Positions 24,487-36,252 of a stretch of DNA of 64,000 bases are shown here, in pieces. The stretch's first letter is position 1. Every line of letters starts with the position of its first letter. The stretch spans positions 1-64,000 of the forward strand of contig NW_021630095.1 of the NCBI RefSeq assembly GCF_900700375.1, read 5' to 3'. The notes under the pieces are model-generated. The model ran no database searches. It had not been told where the DNA came from and worked only from the letters and a program-made list of their open reading frames with translations. Made by a program: the position numbers and the translations under genes. The stretch comes from Denticeps clupeoides (Eukaryota > Chordata > Actinopteri > Clupeiformes > Denticipitidae).

Positions 24487-27400
24487 CTACAGGACGAACG
24501 GCAGGATGGGCGAGCGCAGGGTGGGGTAGTCGCGGAACTCCTTCAGGTAGCTGCGGTGCTTCCCCTTGGCCCAGACGGTCATCTGGATGAAGCCGACCAT
24601 GGTGAAGAACGCCACTGGCAGGCACTGGGTCATCAGGGTGAAGCCCAGCCATGATCCCAGCTGATGGCAGGAGGAGGAAAAAGAATAATCATCGTAGTGA
24701 TGCCAACGCATGAAAATAGGTTTGAAACACAGAAACTTTCTACCGAGAGCAAAGGATTTGAGTTTCGAGCGTTCTTCTCGATTTAGACCTAGATCAGAGT
24801 TTATGTCAACTTTGACACAATTTAATTTTGACTCATTAATGGTCAGAACTGCAGGTTAATGACTGAAAGTGATTACCAGTCTTCCGATTATGAGCTTTCC
24901 TACCCGCTAGGCCACCGCTGCCACAAAGAGTTTGAGAAGATGAAGCTGTAACTAACCTCGTAGGTGTAGTTGGGGCAGGAGACCAGCAGGAAGATCCAGG
25001 TGAAGGGGTTCTTGGTGGGGTACGGGATCTTTCTGGTCTTTGATCCTGTATGAGGGAAGGTGTATTGGCCCAGACACGGTGTCAATTATTAAGTCCACTT
25101 AATTACAAATTTACATTTACGGCATTTACCAGACGCCCTTATCCAGAGCGACTTACAATCAGTAGTTACAGGGAGAGTCCCCCCCTGGAGACACTCAGGG
25201 TTAAGTGTCTTGCTCAGGGACACAATGTAAATGGACAGAGTTAAATTCACCCTAGTTAGGCTGTCCTAGTTAGGGTACCTGGCCACTGTAGCACCAATAT
25301 ACCACTATCACCGCATATTTCAGTACCAGTCGTACGATGCCACCACGTGCCGCTGCTTCTGTTTGTTTTCCCCGAGATACTGAATCAAGCGCAGAGACCA
25401 CCGGCAGACTCAGTGAAGAGACAAGCAGATAAATCCTGGTTCCTGGCAACTGCTAAACGAGGACTTGGCATGAAACGAACCAGAGGGTCACCACAGCCAC
25501 CACCACCGTAACAACTACAGCTTCAGGGATCTTCAAATGGACCAGTAGCATCATAATGGACATGTAATGTAGACCATGACACTGGACTACACTCTGGACT
25601 TCTCCAACCCTACAACTAGGACTTTTTCTCTTCTTGGACCATCACCAGCCCTGCACTGACACCACTTGCAGGCTCACTCTACCCTGGAAGGGGGTCCCTC
25701 TCTGTATCTTCCCAACGTTTCTTCCTTGTGAGTTTTTCCTTGTGTGCAGAAGGGTCAAGTGTGGGGGGTGTCAACTGTAGGGCCTGTCAAAGCCCATCGA
25801 GACATACTGTATGCGATTATGGGCTATATAAGAAATAAATGTTGAAATAAACTCACTTCAAATGGCAAAAAAAAAAAAATCCATGTTTGTCATGGAACAA
25901 CAACACCAAATATCACCAGGTATCTTCTTCATTTCCATCTCCCTCCCTCACATCACAGATTAATAACTGGTCTCAGTTACAGCTGCCCAGGGAGATGATA
26001 TGGTGCTAAAACGTGGTATAACGTTCGAAAAAACAAACAGAATATACCTGATACGATGTGGCATTCTATGAGAGACTGAACGCGTCTTTCTGTACATTCA
26101 CCCTCACCTGGTGGCCGGAGGTTCCGCAGAGCGATGTGGATGGAGAAGTTCCCGATTTGACAGAACTAAAGGGGCAAAAGGCATCATCATGCGTCAAACC
26201 TGGTTGGCATTTAACATGGAAGCCGTTGCAACTAAATATGCTAGCGAGAGCATCTGGAGTGCCTGACATTTCAAAGCGGCTTCTTACCAGGAATATGATG
26301 AGGGCCAACTTCACCTGCTGCTCTCCATATACTGAAAGATAAAAAAAAAATCAGTTCTGATAAATGACCTGAACAGACATTGTTAATCTATAAAATCAAT
26401 CTCACCACCAAATTTGTTTTGCTTCTGTAGGCAATTCAATTTGCCAAACTGTGACTCAAAGCCGTCTTGATGCTTATTCACTTACATTTACATTTACAAC
26501 ATTTATCAGTCACCCTTATCCAGAGCAGGGACAGTCCCCCCCTGGAGACACTCAGGGTTAAGTGTCTTGCTCAGGGACACGATGGTAGTAAGTGGGATTT
26601 GAACCTGGGTCTTCTGGTTCACAGGCGAGTGTGTTACCCACTAGGCTACAACCACCCTGTAGTTACAGGGACGGTCCCCCCCTGGAGACACTCAGGGTTA
26701 AGTGTCTTGCTCAGGGACACGATGGTAGTAACCGGGTTTGAACCTGGGTCTTCTGGTTCACAGGCGAGTGTGTCACCCACTAGGCTACTACCACCCAGTA
26801 GTTACAGGGACGGTCCCCCCCTGGAGACACTCAGACCCGAGTGGCAGTAATGGAACTCCCGACGCTAAGCGCGTGGCGAGCAGCAGGAGTTGAGTTCTGG
26901 AATTCGTTTACGTCCACTCACTCGGCGGCGTGTACAGCGGGTGGTTTATGTAGTACGCCATCCAGGCGGCGAAGCCCCAGTAGTACGTGCAGTTCTGAAA
27001 CACAGCAGCACAAGTAACGCTTAACTGCAAGCAGCAGTTACGGGGTCCCGGCCCCTCAACACGTCAGAATATGTCACAAAGGTTCACGAAAAGCCTGGAC
27101 TTGTTTCGGGGACGTCCACACCATTAACGTTCATTTCAGGAAGTCCTTCGGGACAATCTCACCTTGAAGATGTTGCGAAGTGGCATGGTTCCGTGGGAGA
27201 AGCGATGGACGAACAGCGTTTCGAGGAGCCTCTTCACGTAGTGGAAGGAGTGACACATGCAGGCCAGGCTGGAAAGAAGAATTTAAAAAAACAATTAATT
27301 ACAAAATAGATTGAAAAAAAATGGCCACCGTTGTACAACGAGGGTAAAATAAAATACTCACTGCACAACCCAGTGTTTACTAGTCGTGAAGTCATATTTG

Positions 27401-28229
27401 GGCGCGTAGATGAAGGGAACTCGGAAGTAAAACATCAGGTAGATGACCAGGGGGCCGGCATACTCCGTTAGGAAAACCTAAACGGCCAAAGGGAAGAGCG
27501 ACTTCAAACCTAGTGCATGATGGGACTAAAACCGTCGCTGGGATGGGAAATGCCTTTAAATCGGCGGGGCTGACCTCACAACCCCCTTTCCAGAATTTCC
27601 CACACCTGTCCCTACACAGCATGGGCGTTCCTGGACAGCTTCCATAATTCCAAAGGGTTTAAATATATCCATTGCCTCTCCCCAAGCGGGAGGGTGGCTT
27701 CTGCTCAAGCGCCGGTTTAAGCCCCACCCATCGCACCCTCCTCTGATTGGCTGGATCGACGGAGACCCCGCCCGCCGAGTCACGCGAGTTGGACTGACAC
27801 ATGAGTACACTGGTAGGAATTGGGGGTATCCTCAACATCTGGACCGTAGGGTGAATTACCACGGTAAAAACACACTGCATTTCAGATACAGTATCCAAAT
27901 ATAGGATTGTTGTACATTATTAAAATGTTTGCTTAACGATTAGGGCCCTATTTTACACCATGAGAGGGAACATATTAGTGAAACTTTTGTTGAAACTAAA
28001 GAAAGAACTTTCTCGTAAAGTTTTGATGCTTTTGCAAACTGGCAAACTGGCGATTCGCACAGACTTTTGTTTTGAAACGTAATGTCATTCTGCAATAAAC
28101 TGTTTAGGGGTCACAATGGTAGTAAGTGGGGTTTCAACCTATGACTTTGTGGTGTTCTGGTTCATAGGCGAGTATCTATTCCACTACGCTGCTACCACCC
28201 TAGACACATCTCACATGTATATATATATG

Positions 28230-28298
<69 letters not shown>

Positions 28299-31200
28299 CA
28301 GTGCACGTCTCACCGTGACCCAGCTAATCTGTGCTCCCAGGTCTCTGAAGTAGAAGGTTGCCGTTGTTCCAACAGGAAGGTGCTGCAGAACGTCCTCGTC
28401 CTTCAGAGACTTCCCCTCTGCACACCAATCCCAGAATGCACTATGTTAAAGCGCTCACCAAGACAACTTCAGCCAAATATCAAACTACTAGCGAGTCTGA
28501 ATTGAAAATGTTCAGTTTAATGCGGCGCCCTCGTTCTCGTCCTATACTCACTGGGATCCAGGCGTATGGACTGTCTGGCAGGATAAAACTGAGGGTCTGA
28601 AACACAGATAAGATGCATTTAGACAAGAACTAACAACAAATACATTAAATACAAAACTACCAAAATATGTCGGATTTTTGTTAGTTTCAGTTTAAGGACG
28701 TGCTGATTCCTCCAAAATCCAAAAATAATCATTAATCATTAATCATCATTAATCATCAATAAATGTCAGCATTAAATGCTCGTGGACAAAAATAATGCCA
28801 ATCAATTATATACAGTACAGGCCAAAAGTTTTTCTTTATTTTCATGCCCATTTACGTTGGTAGGTTCTCACTGAAGGCATCAAAACTATGAATGAGCACA
28901 TGTGGAGTTATAATATATAAAATATATATAAATAAGTGAAAACATGTTTTATATTCTAGTTTCTTTGCTCTGATTACTGCTTTGCACACTCTTGCATTCT
29001 CTCCATGAGCTTCAAGACTCCGTCACCTGAAATGCTTCTCCAACAGTCTTGAAGGAGTTCCCAGAGGTGTTTAGCACTTGTTGGGGTCCAGCTCACCCCA
29101 AACTATCTCGACTGGGTTCAGGTCCGGTGACTGTGGAGTTCAGATCTCCACTTTTTGTTAAGTACGTAACTCCACATGTGTTCATTCATAGTTTTGAAGC
29201 CTTCAGTGAGAATCTACCAACGTAAATGGTCATGAAAATAAAGAAAACACATTGAATATATGAGTATAAACTAGGTCCATCGGGTAAAGCTTTATTTTAC
29301 TGATCTGAAATCAGTGGGGTGACGTGTGCCAGTCATGTTGAGAACGGCCGTAAACTTGGTCGGCGTGAAACAATGACGCTCTTCACAGACGGCAGATACT
29401 CACGGCTCCTGTGGAACATGGACTTGATTTCGCCAATGGTGGCATTGGGCTCCACCTAGCAATCAGAGCACAAACCAGCAGCGGGTGAGCCGGTGCACGT
29501 TTCGCCACATGCGCCGCGTTCAACGTCCGCGATTGGCGGTAAATTTAGCCGCGGCGGCTCCTGCCAGACAACGGGACTCCGAAACAGCTGGTGCTTTGAG
29601 AATAACGGCGACTGACGCGGGCGGGGGGGGGGGGGGGGGGGGGGGGGCGGAGTCGGCGAGGCTTCATCTTTACAGCCTCCACCTGCATTAGGGCACTAAG
29701 CACCAATTTTACGACCGCCCACTCGGCAGGGACAGGCGACATCGGTCCTCCATCGGCTAATATTTATTAGTGGCAATTAATCCCGAGGTGCTCGGTAGGA
29801 ACGCGGGGAATACGGCGAACTCGGCGGCCCTTCTATTTAAAAACGCGGAGGCCGGAGGTCAGAGGGCAACTTTGTCCTGGAAAGCCGGCTTGTCACGGCC
29901 CAGGCAGACAGCGGGACGTCCCGACCGCCACGGTCCTCTTCAGTTACCTGGACTAATTAAAAATCCGCTTATCTGCGTTGGATGGCGAGTTGTGTGCAAT
30001 CTATAGGAACGTCCATATTTGCCATATTTCGCTGTTATCGGAGGACACCACGGACACGATCACCTCCAACGGCATCGAGGTGACCGGACGAGACGGACGC
30101 GCAGGTCATTCGTACTGTTATGCAATCCAACGAGAGTCACACTGGCGAATGCACCCCATGGCACGGAGGAAGTTTACATTTACGGCATTTATCAGACGCC
30201 CTTTTCCAGAGCGACTTACAGTCAGTAGTGACAGGGACAGTCCCCCCCTGGAGACACTCAGGGTTAAGTGTCTTGCTCGGGGACACGATGGTAGTAAGTG
30301 GGATTTGAACCTGGGTCTTCTGGTTCATAGGCGAGTGTGTTACCCGCTAGGCCACCACCACCCCTTGTGGAAAAATGGCCCATCGTGTTAACCGCCACCG
30401 GCGAAAAAGACCCAAAAGTTGTACGTCTCCGCGAACGGGGCCTGGGATTGGTCGAAACGCTCGTTTCCCGCGCCGTAATCCAACACGGCTGCTCCTGAAT
30501 GTAAATTTTCTTGTCACAGTCTATACATAGTAACACGGATTCTCACCGCGGCCGCCCAAAAGCGCCGGCGTCGGGCAAGGAATGCAGGAAAGAGGCGGGG
30601 AGCATCGGGACGTGTTCCTACCTTGTCCAGGAAGCAGAGCTTGTCCTTCGTCTTGGCGTCCAGGATCTCCACCTCGAAAAAGACGACAGCCTTCTTAGTT
30701 TTTTTGGCGGGTTTGCGTTTTGCCGGGGCCGCCCCCGGGACCCCGGCGGACGCCGACGAACCCTGGCCCTTCCTGGGCTGCGTGGCTTCTAATGCCAGGG
30801 TATCCATGGCGCTCCGCGTCGTTCTCTAGCCTCCCCTCTGCTGAGCGACCCGGGTCCACGGCTCGCCCACCGGCCCGCCCTCTCCCCCTGGCCCCTCCCA
30901 CCATGCCCATCACCTTATTTCTCTCGCCGGCACAGGGCCCCGCCCCCTCACGCGTACCTCCGCACCTTAAACAACCAGGGGTCATCATCTGACCTCTAAC
31001 CTGACCTCAAAAACAAAAATCTATTTGTTTATTGTTCAAACTTTGACGAGAATGAGAAGCAGGACGTAACACTTTTACGGATTATTTTCCCCGATCGTCA
31101 CTAACAGCTACTTACAACGTACGCACTTAAAAAACGCTCACGCGAAAGTAAACATCGCATAAGTGCGGCTTAATGGCAGCTTTATACTCTCCTCTCTCTC

Positions 31201-32325
31201 TCTCTCTCTCTCACACGCCCTAAACCCGGCTGCTCGGCCCCGTCCAGACCGCCGCGGCATCCCCGCCGAGCTAATTATAACCCCATGAGCAGAGCGCGCA
31301 CGCCGCCACCCGCACGCACGCCCCCGCGTCCTGACCTTTTGCGGGGCGGCCCCGGTTCGCGGCCTTGGTCCGCCGGAAGGTTCAATTTAATTCCGCATTT
31401 AAAAAGCCCGTTCGTTTCGGTACATAACATTACATCATTATATAATTCACTACACATTTGCTAAATCTTTAAATCATAGCTGCAAATGTTGTTTTTCTAC
31501 TGCAGCTTTGTAAATTAATAAATAAGAATTGGGAATAGGAAATAATTGTAATTTTTTCCTTAAAAACTGTATATACGGGAACTGATTCAATTTGTCTGAA
31601 TTTTTAACTACCAGTTCACCGTCGCCCGACTCCCAGCTGGGCTGTGGTTGTGATGTCACACACACAACTTGTTGTATGGCGTGTGCTCCATTGCAAACTG
31701 GAAATTTGACCTCTGACCCATTGGAGGTGCATAATGATTTGGACCTGATCTGATGTGATGAGTCCTAATGAAGAGTTCTGAGCATTCTGCCAGGGCGGGA
31801 CTGCAGCACGTTAAAGGTTTCTGCCAAACGCTGTCGGGCTCTACAACAGCCAACCACATACTAGGGCTGAAACGATTATTCGAATAACTCGAATGACTCG
31901 ATTCCAAAAAATATTTGAGGAAGACTCTTTGCCTCGAGGCTTCATTTAATTAGTCACATCTATTATCGTATCGAGATCTCACTCGTGTAATTCATCCCTC
32001 CTCATTTCTCCCTCCCACGTGCCACAAACACACACACAGACTGATAGGTTACATCTCAAAACATGCCTTCCCCATACATAAAGGTAGTAATAATAAATGC
32101 AACAGATGGACAAATCTACACTCATTATCATATAGAGTTTATAGCATTTGTTGTACATCACAGCGGCGCAGGCTTGCACGGGCATTGCACACACATGCAC
32201 TAAGACAAATTCTCTCTCTCTCAATTTTGCACATAACATTGCACAAATACAAACACTCTACCCACCTACCTCATCTGGAAACTGAACTGTATTGTTTAAG
32301 TTGGATTATTAGTAATAATTGAATT

Positions 32326-32403
<78 letters not shown>

Positions 32404-33811
32404 TATTTTGTAGTTTTATCATTTTTTTCTCTTTATTCTCAGATGGGCTATAGCAGGGGGTGCACCCCTTTTTCCTTTTTTTTTTAATTAAAATAAAACT
32501 AAGAACGTATAGGCTAACCTATGTTTCATAGTTTTTTTCCATGTACATCAAAAATGTTTCACAGAAATATTGATTAAATGGGCTTAGTTCGGGAGCCAGT
32601 AACCCAAAGGTTTTAAGCTTTGATCTAATAAAAATATTGAGTTTGAATAAAAAAACTTTTTTGTGAGGAATAACAGCCAATTGCTTGTTCGTTTTAAGAG
32701 GATTTTCACTATAACACACTACTGACAGAGTTGTTTAAAAATGCAAAAGTATGATTTATCTGATTACTCGATTCATTGATGAAAAAAGAAACGACAGAAT
32801 ACTCGATTCCAAAAATATTCAATAGTACACAGACACGCATCCAATACACCACTTCTGTTTTTCTTATATTTCTATATGCGTGTATATATATTCACTCTGT
32901 ACATATGTACACTTACATTCAATGTATTTTTTTAAAACTCACATCCACTGTTTCCCCCCCCAGACTATTTATTTGTATATAGAATTTTATTATATTACAC
33001 AGTCGGCATGTTGGCTGTGCTGTAATATTTTTGCTGCTCTTATCTTGTACTGTCCACTTTCTGCCATGGCAATATAAATTTCACACTTGTGGACTAATAA
33101 AGGATCTTATCCTATCTTGTCTTATCCTATCTTGTCATGTGGTCCCCTTGCAACCAGGGGGCATGCTGCGGAAGTGCAACAGGTGTCAGGAATTCCATAT
33201 GGAATTCTAACCCCTTGAAGTTGGATTTCGCTGGCCTCATAACGTAAAGAAGGCTGTGACACACATTAACAGTGGTAACTCGGTTAGAGCCTTCTATTTA
33301 GGTGCAATTCTAATAAGCCGTATATAAACTGTATTGACCTGACTTATACGAAGTATTTGGTCTACGGCATTGTTTTCAGCCAGTCTTGCCAACAAGGCTA
33401 ACCTCACAAACCTTATGCAACGTAATATTGGCTTTATTGTTCCATCCAAAAACACGCTATGATTCTCACACCAATAAGTGCACTTTTGTACAAATGGTAG
33501 GCAATTTTGGTAGAAATTAAAAGGCAAAATTTGCCTTTTGCAACATGATCCAGAGCGGACGTCGGCATATTCCAGTTGCATATAACAAAAACGTACGAAC
33601 ATTTTAAATTTGTATCTCAAAAATTTAGAAGAGCTGCTCCTTCTGCTCGGACTCTGGGCCACAACCATTTCGTGGGGGTCGTGAAGACTTAACTGCAGGC
33701 TCGACGCATTAATTTTAACGACGTGAGAATACTTGGCTAATCCCAGCGGAACGGGGACGTTACACCGCATTCGTCTTGTTAAACGACGCCCTGAACATCC
33801 TCTGCTGTAAA

Positions 33812-33886
<75 letters not shown>

Positions 33887-35041
33887 CTCTCCTGTAGATC
33901 CCACTGTAAATAAAGCACGGCCATCATTTCCTTCAATTTCACTGGATAAATTTCCCACTTCTGGGACTAATAAAGGATCTTTTTTATCTTAGCGGCATTT
34001 TATTAGAGCGTAGTCAATCACAGGGATCTATAGGAAGAATATGGTACAGCTGGCATCTGGAAAAAGGGTTCTAAGCCCCCAACACACACATACACACACA
34101 CACACTCAAATTACAGAGGTCTTTCGTCATCGCTTCAGTCCATCCGAAGACATGTTCCGATCCCACACAGGCGGGCGACAGGCAAAAGAACCACCGAGGA
34201 GCGGCACAGCGTCCGGCGGAGCACACTCTGCAGCCGGTGAGTTCTTGGCCCTCGCCGAGAACCTGCAACCTTCTCCGGGAATTCTCCTGGCCTGGAATTA
34301 AGCTCTACTTTTTTTTTATTTTAAAAGAGTATCCTGACCTGCTGGAGACCCCTGCGGTGCGCTCTGGCGCCCCCACGTGGACGGCCTGCGTCATGACCGG
34401 CAGAGGATCACTGGAGACTTTCTGCTTCTGCGTGAATTCTCCTGGCATGGAATTAAGCTCTACTTTTTTTTTTTTTTTTTTTTTTAAAGTGCCCCTTCCC
34501 CAGAGTATCCGGACCTGCTGGAGACCCCTGCGGTACGCTCTGGCGCCCCCACGTGGACGGCCTGCGTCACGACCGGCAGAGGATCACGGGAGACTTCCTG
34601 CTCCCCGATGAAATCGTGGGAGAGCCCATCAGGACGGGCTGCCACGTTCATCGGGTTAAATATTAACCGAGTTATCACTTATGAACGACCTCCGTTTTTC
34701 TTTTTGATGTTTTTTTTTTGCCATACGTGTCTGGAATGAAGAAGCGCAACAGAAGAACCGGTCCGACGTGAACCGGGCGTGGAGAGCGAACTCTCCCCTG
34801 CAGCCCTGTCAGCAGTGGCGGGCGAACAGAGGGGTCGCACCGGTTCAGGCGGTTCCGCCGGCTGATCACGAACACGGGGGTAAATCCTCCGGGCTTAGGC
34901 GCGACTCGGCGCGTTAACGGGCACCACTGACGCCGAACCGCGCGGATTCTGCCCTCCTCTCGCCCATCTCCGGCGCACTCGTCCCCCATTTTTAACGTTG
35001 TTCGGGAAGGGAAGCGCTCGCCTTACCTCGTAGTGCTTCAT
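24487..35041 (-). CDS. tecr: Very-long-chain enoyl-CoA reductase (TECR), complete
   Basis: Exons in coding order: 35027-35041 (MKHYE), 30622-30672, 29404-29455, 28552-28596, 28314-28417, 27362-27477, 27163-27268, 26922-26994, 26288-26331, 26108-26165, 24957-25045, 24487-24660. They join in phase to 308 residues, equal to human TECR. The ER-membrane enzyme reduces trans-2-enoyl-CoA with NADPH, the last step of very-long-chain fatty-acid elongation, and also works in sphingosine-1-phosphate breakdown. The ubiquitin-like N part ([17 protein letters not shown]) is followed by hydrophobic helices and the steroid-reductase-type C domain: [50 protein letters not shown]. Intron 1 is over 4 kb and repeat-rich. 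A second first exon is listed separately. It is divergent from DNAJB1 and convergent with NDUFB7. Confidence 0.95.
25106..25240 (-). repeat. SINE-2 copy, head missing
   Basis: The tail and middle are intact. The copy ends before the tRNA-like head. Confidence 0.75.
25255..25870 (+). repeat. LINE-type 3' tail remnant
   Basis: It contains CTTCCCAACGTTTCTTCCTT, GAGTTTTTCCTTGTG and near the end GGGCTATATAAGAAATAAAT. I recall this motif series as the 3' region of widespread fish non-LTR elements. A run of A follows. No reverse-transcriptase sequence is left. Confidence 0.55.
26483..26840 (-). repeat. SINE-2 with internal tandem triplication
   Basis: One SINE-2 tail is followed by three successive copies of the middle-plus-head part. 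The motif GGGACRGTCCCCCCCTGGAG starts at 26528, 26668 and 26807, a period of about 140 bases. The third copy is cut short. It lies in a TECR intron. Confidence 0.85.
28108..28201 (-). repeat. SINE-2 head fragment
   Basis: Only the head and adjacent body remain, followed by (TA)n and a long (GT)n tract. Confidence 0.65.
28205..28298 (+). repeat. (TA)n then (GT)n microsatellite
   Basis: About 60 bases of unbroken GT end 16 bases before the 3' boundary (28314) of a TECR exon on the minus strand. The tract is just downstream of that exon's donor. Confidence 0.95.
28811..29262 (-). mobile_element. Tc1-like element with long terminal inverted repeats, internally deleted (copy 1 of 3)
   Basis: The arms (about 28811-28910 and 29166-29262) are inverted repeats sharing the TTTACGTTGGTAGRTTCTCA block, about 90 bases each. 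The minus-strand interior keeps the C-terminal transposase region (SPDLNP, then [13 protein letters not shown]) but lacks the N-terminal part. Two relatives are at 42160-42566 and 56935-57330. Confidence 0.8.
29618..29648. repeat. Long G homopolymer
   Basis: Roughly 28 G with a flanking GCGGGC context, in a TECR intron. The exact length is unreliable in any assembly, and the G run could form a quadruplex. Confidence 0.9.
30172..30363 (-). repeat. SINE-2 copy, full length
   Basis: Tail GTTTACATTTACGGCATTTA to head CGCTAGGCCACCACCACC, in TECR intron 2. Confidence 0.85.
30622..30807 (-). CDS. tecr: Alternative first exon of tecr with a basic N-terminal extension
   Basis: An ATG at 30807 opens 62 codons that run without a break into the exon 2 sequence VEILDAKT. 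The extra part is small-residue and Pro-rich, then strongly basic ([18 protein letters not shown]). Within it, a pyrimidine-rich TCGTCTTTTTCGAG is the AG acceptor used when the upstream MKHYE exon is spliced in. So 30622-30672 is an internal exon in one transcript and the end of a first exon in the other. The sequence upstream (30808-30960) is GC- and CpG-rich, as expected for a second promoter. I recall similar basic-N-terminus TECR isoforms in vertebrates but cannot verify one here. Confidence 0.7.
31860..33120. repeat. AT-rich repeat-derived tract in tecr intron 1
   Basis: A block starting GGGCTGAAACGATTATTCGA and a related motif near 32800 (AATACTCGATTCCAAAAATA) bracket AT-rich sequence with a (TA)n tract and a long T run (32330-32400). 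It ends with a LINE-like tail, GGACTAATAAAGGATCTTAT, at about 33091. I cannot assign a family to the main body. Confidence 0.45.
33815..33884. repeat. (TA)n(CA)n compound microsatellite
   Basis: About 40 bases of TA, then 30 of CA, then CTCTCTC. A second LINE-like tail (GGGACTAATAAAGGATCTTT) follows at about 33963. Confidence 0.95.
34278..34600. repeat. Tandem duplication of a ~160-base unit in tecr intron 1
   Basis: Two units each run from ATTCTCCTGGC.TGGAATTAAG through a T tract to GACCTGCTGGAGACCCCTGC and CCCCCACGTGGACGGCCTGC. They differ at few sites besides T-tract length, so the duplication is recent. Confidence 0.85.
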
Positions 35042-35092
35042 CGCTGCAGTTTAAACGCCTTTCATCCGACTTGCGGGACTGACGGCGGACGC

Positions 35093-35183
35093 GGCCAATC
35101 AGGACGCGGGAGCGGCCGCGCGTCGTCCAATGAGACGCCAGTGGCGGCTAGTCACGCCCCTTTTCCTTCGGCTATCCAATCAG
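35093..35183 (-). promoter_or_regulatory. Three CCAAT boxes upstream of tecr exon 1
   Basis: CCAATC at 35095, CCAATG at 35127 and CCAATC at 35176 lie 55-140 bases upstream of the MKHYE start codon (35041) in a GC-rich block. Spaced CCAAT boxes are typical NF-Y sites of TATA-less housekeeping promoters. Confidence 0.6.
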
Positions 35184-35394
35184 AGAGAGGATCGGAACGA
35201 TGGAACGATGTTTGGGGGGAAAAAAACTCCCACCTCCCAAACCCTGCAGTGGAGCGTAAATGATTTATATATTATTATTTACATAACTTTTCTATATTAT
35301 ATTTATTATTATATAGCTATGTAGAACAATATACCTCTCATGTAAGGTAATAAAAGATCTTGAATTGTAAGGTAATATATGGGGTTTGATTTAC

Positions 35395-35622
35395 CTAATT
35401 TACCAGACGCCCTTATCCAGAGTGACTTACAATCAGTAGTTACAGGGACATTCCCCCCCTTGGAGACACTCAGGGTTAAGTGTCCTGCTCAGGGACACAA
35501 TCGTAGTAGATAAGATCAATCTTTATTAGTCCCATAGGTTGGAAATTGCATACGTGCATAAGTAAGTGGGGTTTGAACCTGGGTCTTCTGGTTTTGTGTT
35601 ACCCACTAGGCTACTTCCACCC
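35395..35622 (-). repeat. SINE-2 copy interrupted by a LINE-like tail
   Basis: A SINE-2 copy is split at 35511-35562 by sequence containing AATCTTTATTAGTCCCATAG. This is the reverse complement of the GGGACTAATAAAGAT type of tail also seen at about 33091 and 33963. Confidence 0.7.
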
Positions 35623-36173
35623 ACTTCACTTCTTATTTAATTTCTTATCATAATATTTAATTGTAACTAAGCCCAGGCGGGGCATTTCATTAGAATGGGT
35701 TGCCAGGTGAGGCTGTGAAGGTAAGTTAATATTGATCATGTATTTATTATGTGGCTCTGGTTAAGAGCGTCTGCCAAATGTGACGGTGAAATATTTGGTA
35801 TGGAAGATGGAGTAATATACTTAAATAAATAAGCATTAAAATAATGGTAGGAAATGTACTTTACATAAAAAAGCACGACAAGAACGACCCGTTTTACATT
35901 TTTCATAGTTTGTCTCTTTTACACTGTTCTTTCTGCATTTTATGTCACTTGTTTACTAGGGACATTTGAACGCCTAAAGTCTATAATGTCAAACGTGCTT
36001 TATAAAAAAAAGTTTGTTTTAAGTCGTCCTGTTGGATCACGGTCCACTCGTCGTGAATGTGGCCGACCTGGCAACCCGACGGGGCGTGTCCTCTGCGTCA
36101 CTGAGGGGGCGGGGCTACGAGCAAAGTTTCTTGAGGACTGCTGACGCGTCGGGAAAAGCGCGTCGAATCTCGT

Positions 36174-36193
36174 GGAAAATTCTTGAACTTTCT
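36174..36193 (+). promoter_or_regulatory. Heat-shock element of dnajb1
   Basis: Four alternating units lie at exact spacing: GAA 36175, TTC 36180, GAA 36185, TTC 36190 (GGAAAATTCTTGAACTTTCT). This is a strong HSF1 trimer site. A further TTCTTGAG lies about 45 bases upstream, and a TATA-like TATTTATTA starts 9 bases after the last TTC unit. Confidence 0.85.
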
Positions 36194-36200
36194 GCGCGCC

Positions 36201-36209
36201 TATTTATTA
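36201..36209 (+). promoter_or_regulatory. TATA-like box of dnajb1
   Basis: TATTTATTA is set in GC-rich DNA 44 bases before the start codon at 36253 and directly after the heat-shock element. Confidence 0.6.
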
Positions 36210-36252
36210 GCGCGCCGGCGGGGCGGGCGCACCAATTCCGCAGATGGGGAGG

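Noticed and set aside
26058-26342. A 94-codon plus-strand frame in tecr
   Set aside because: It is antisense to two TECR exons (26108-26165 and 26288-26331) and the intron between them.
26528-26835. Three regularly spaced repeats considered as a CRISPR-like array
   Set aside because: The 140-base units are parts of a SINE, and the context is vertebrate intron.
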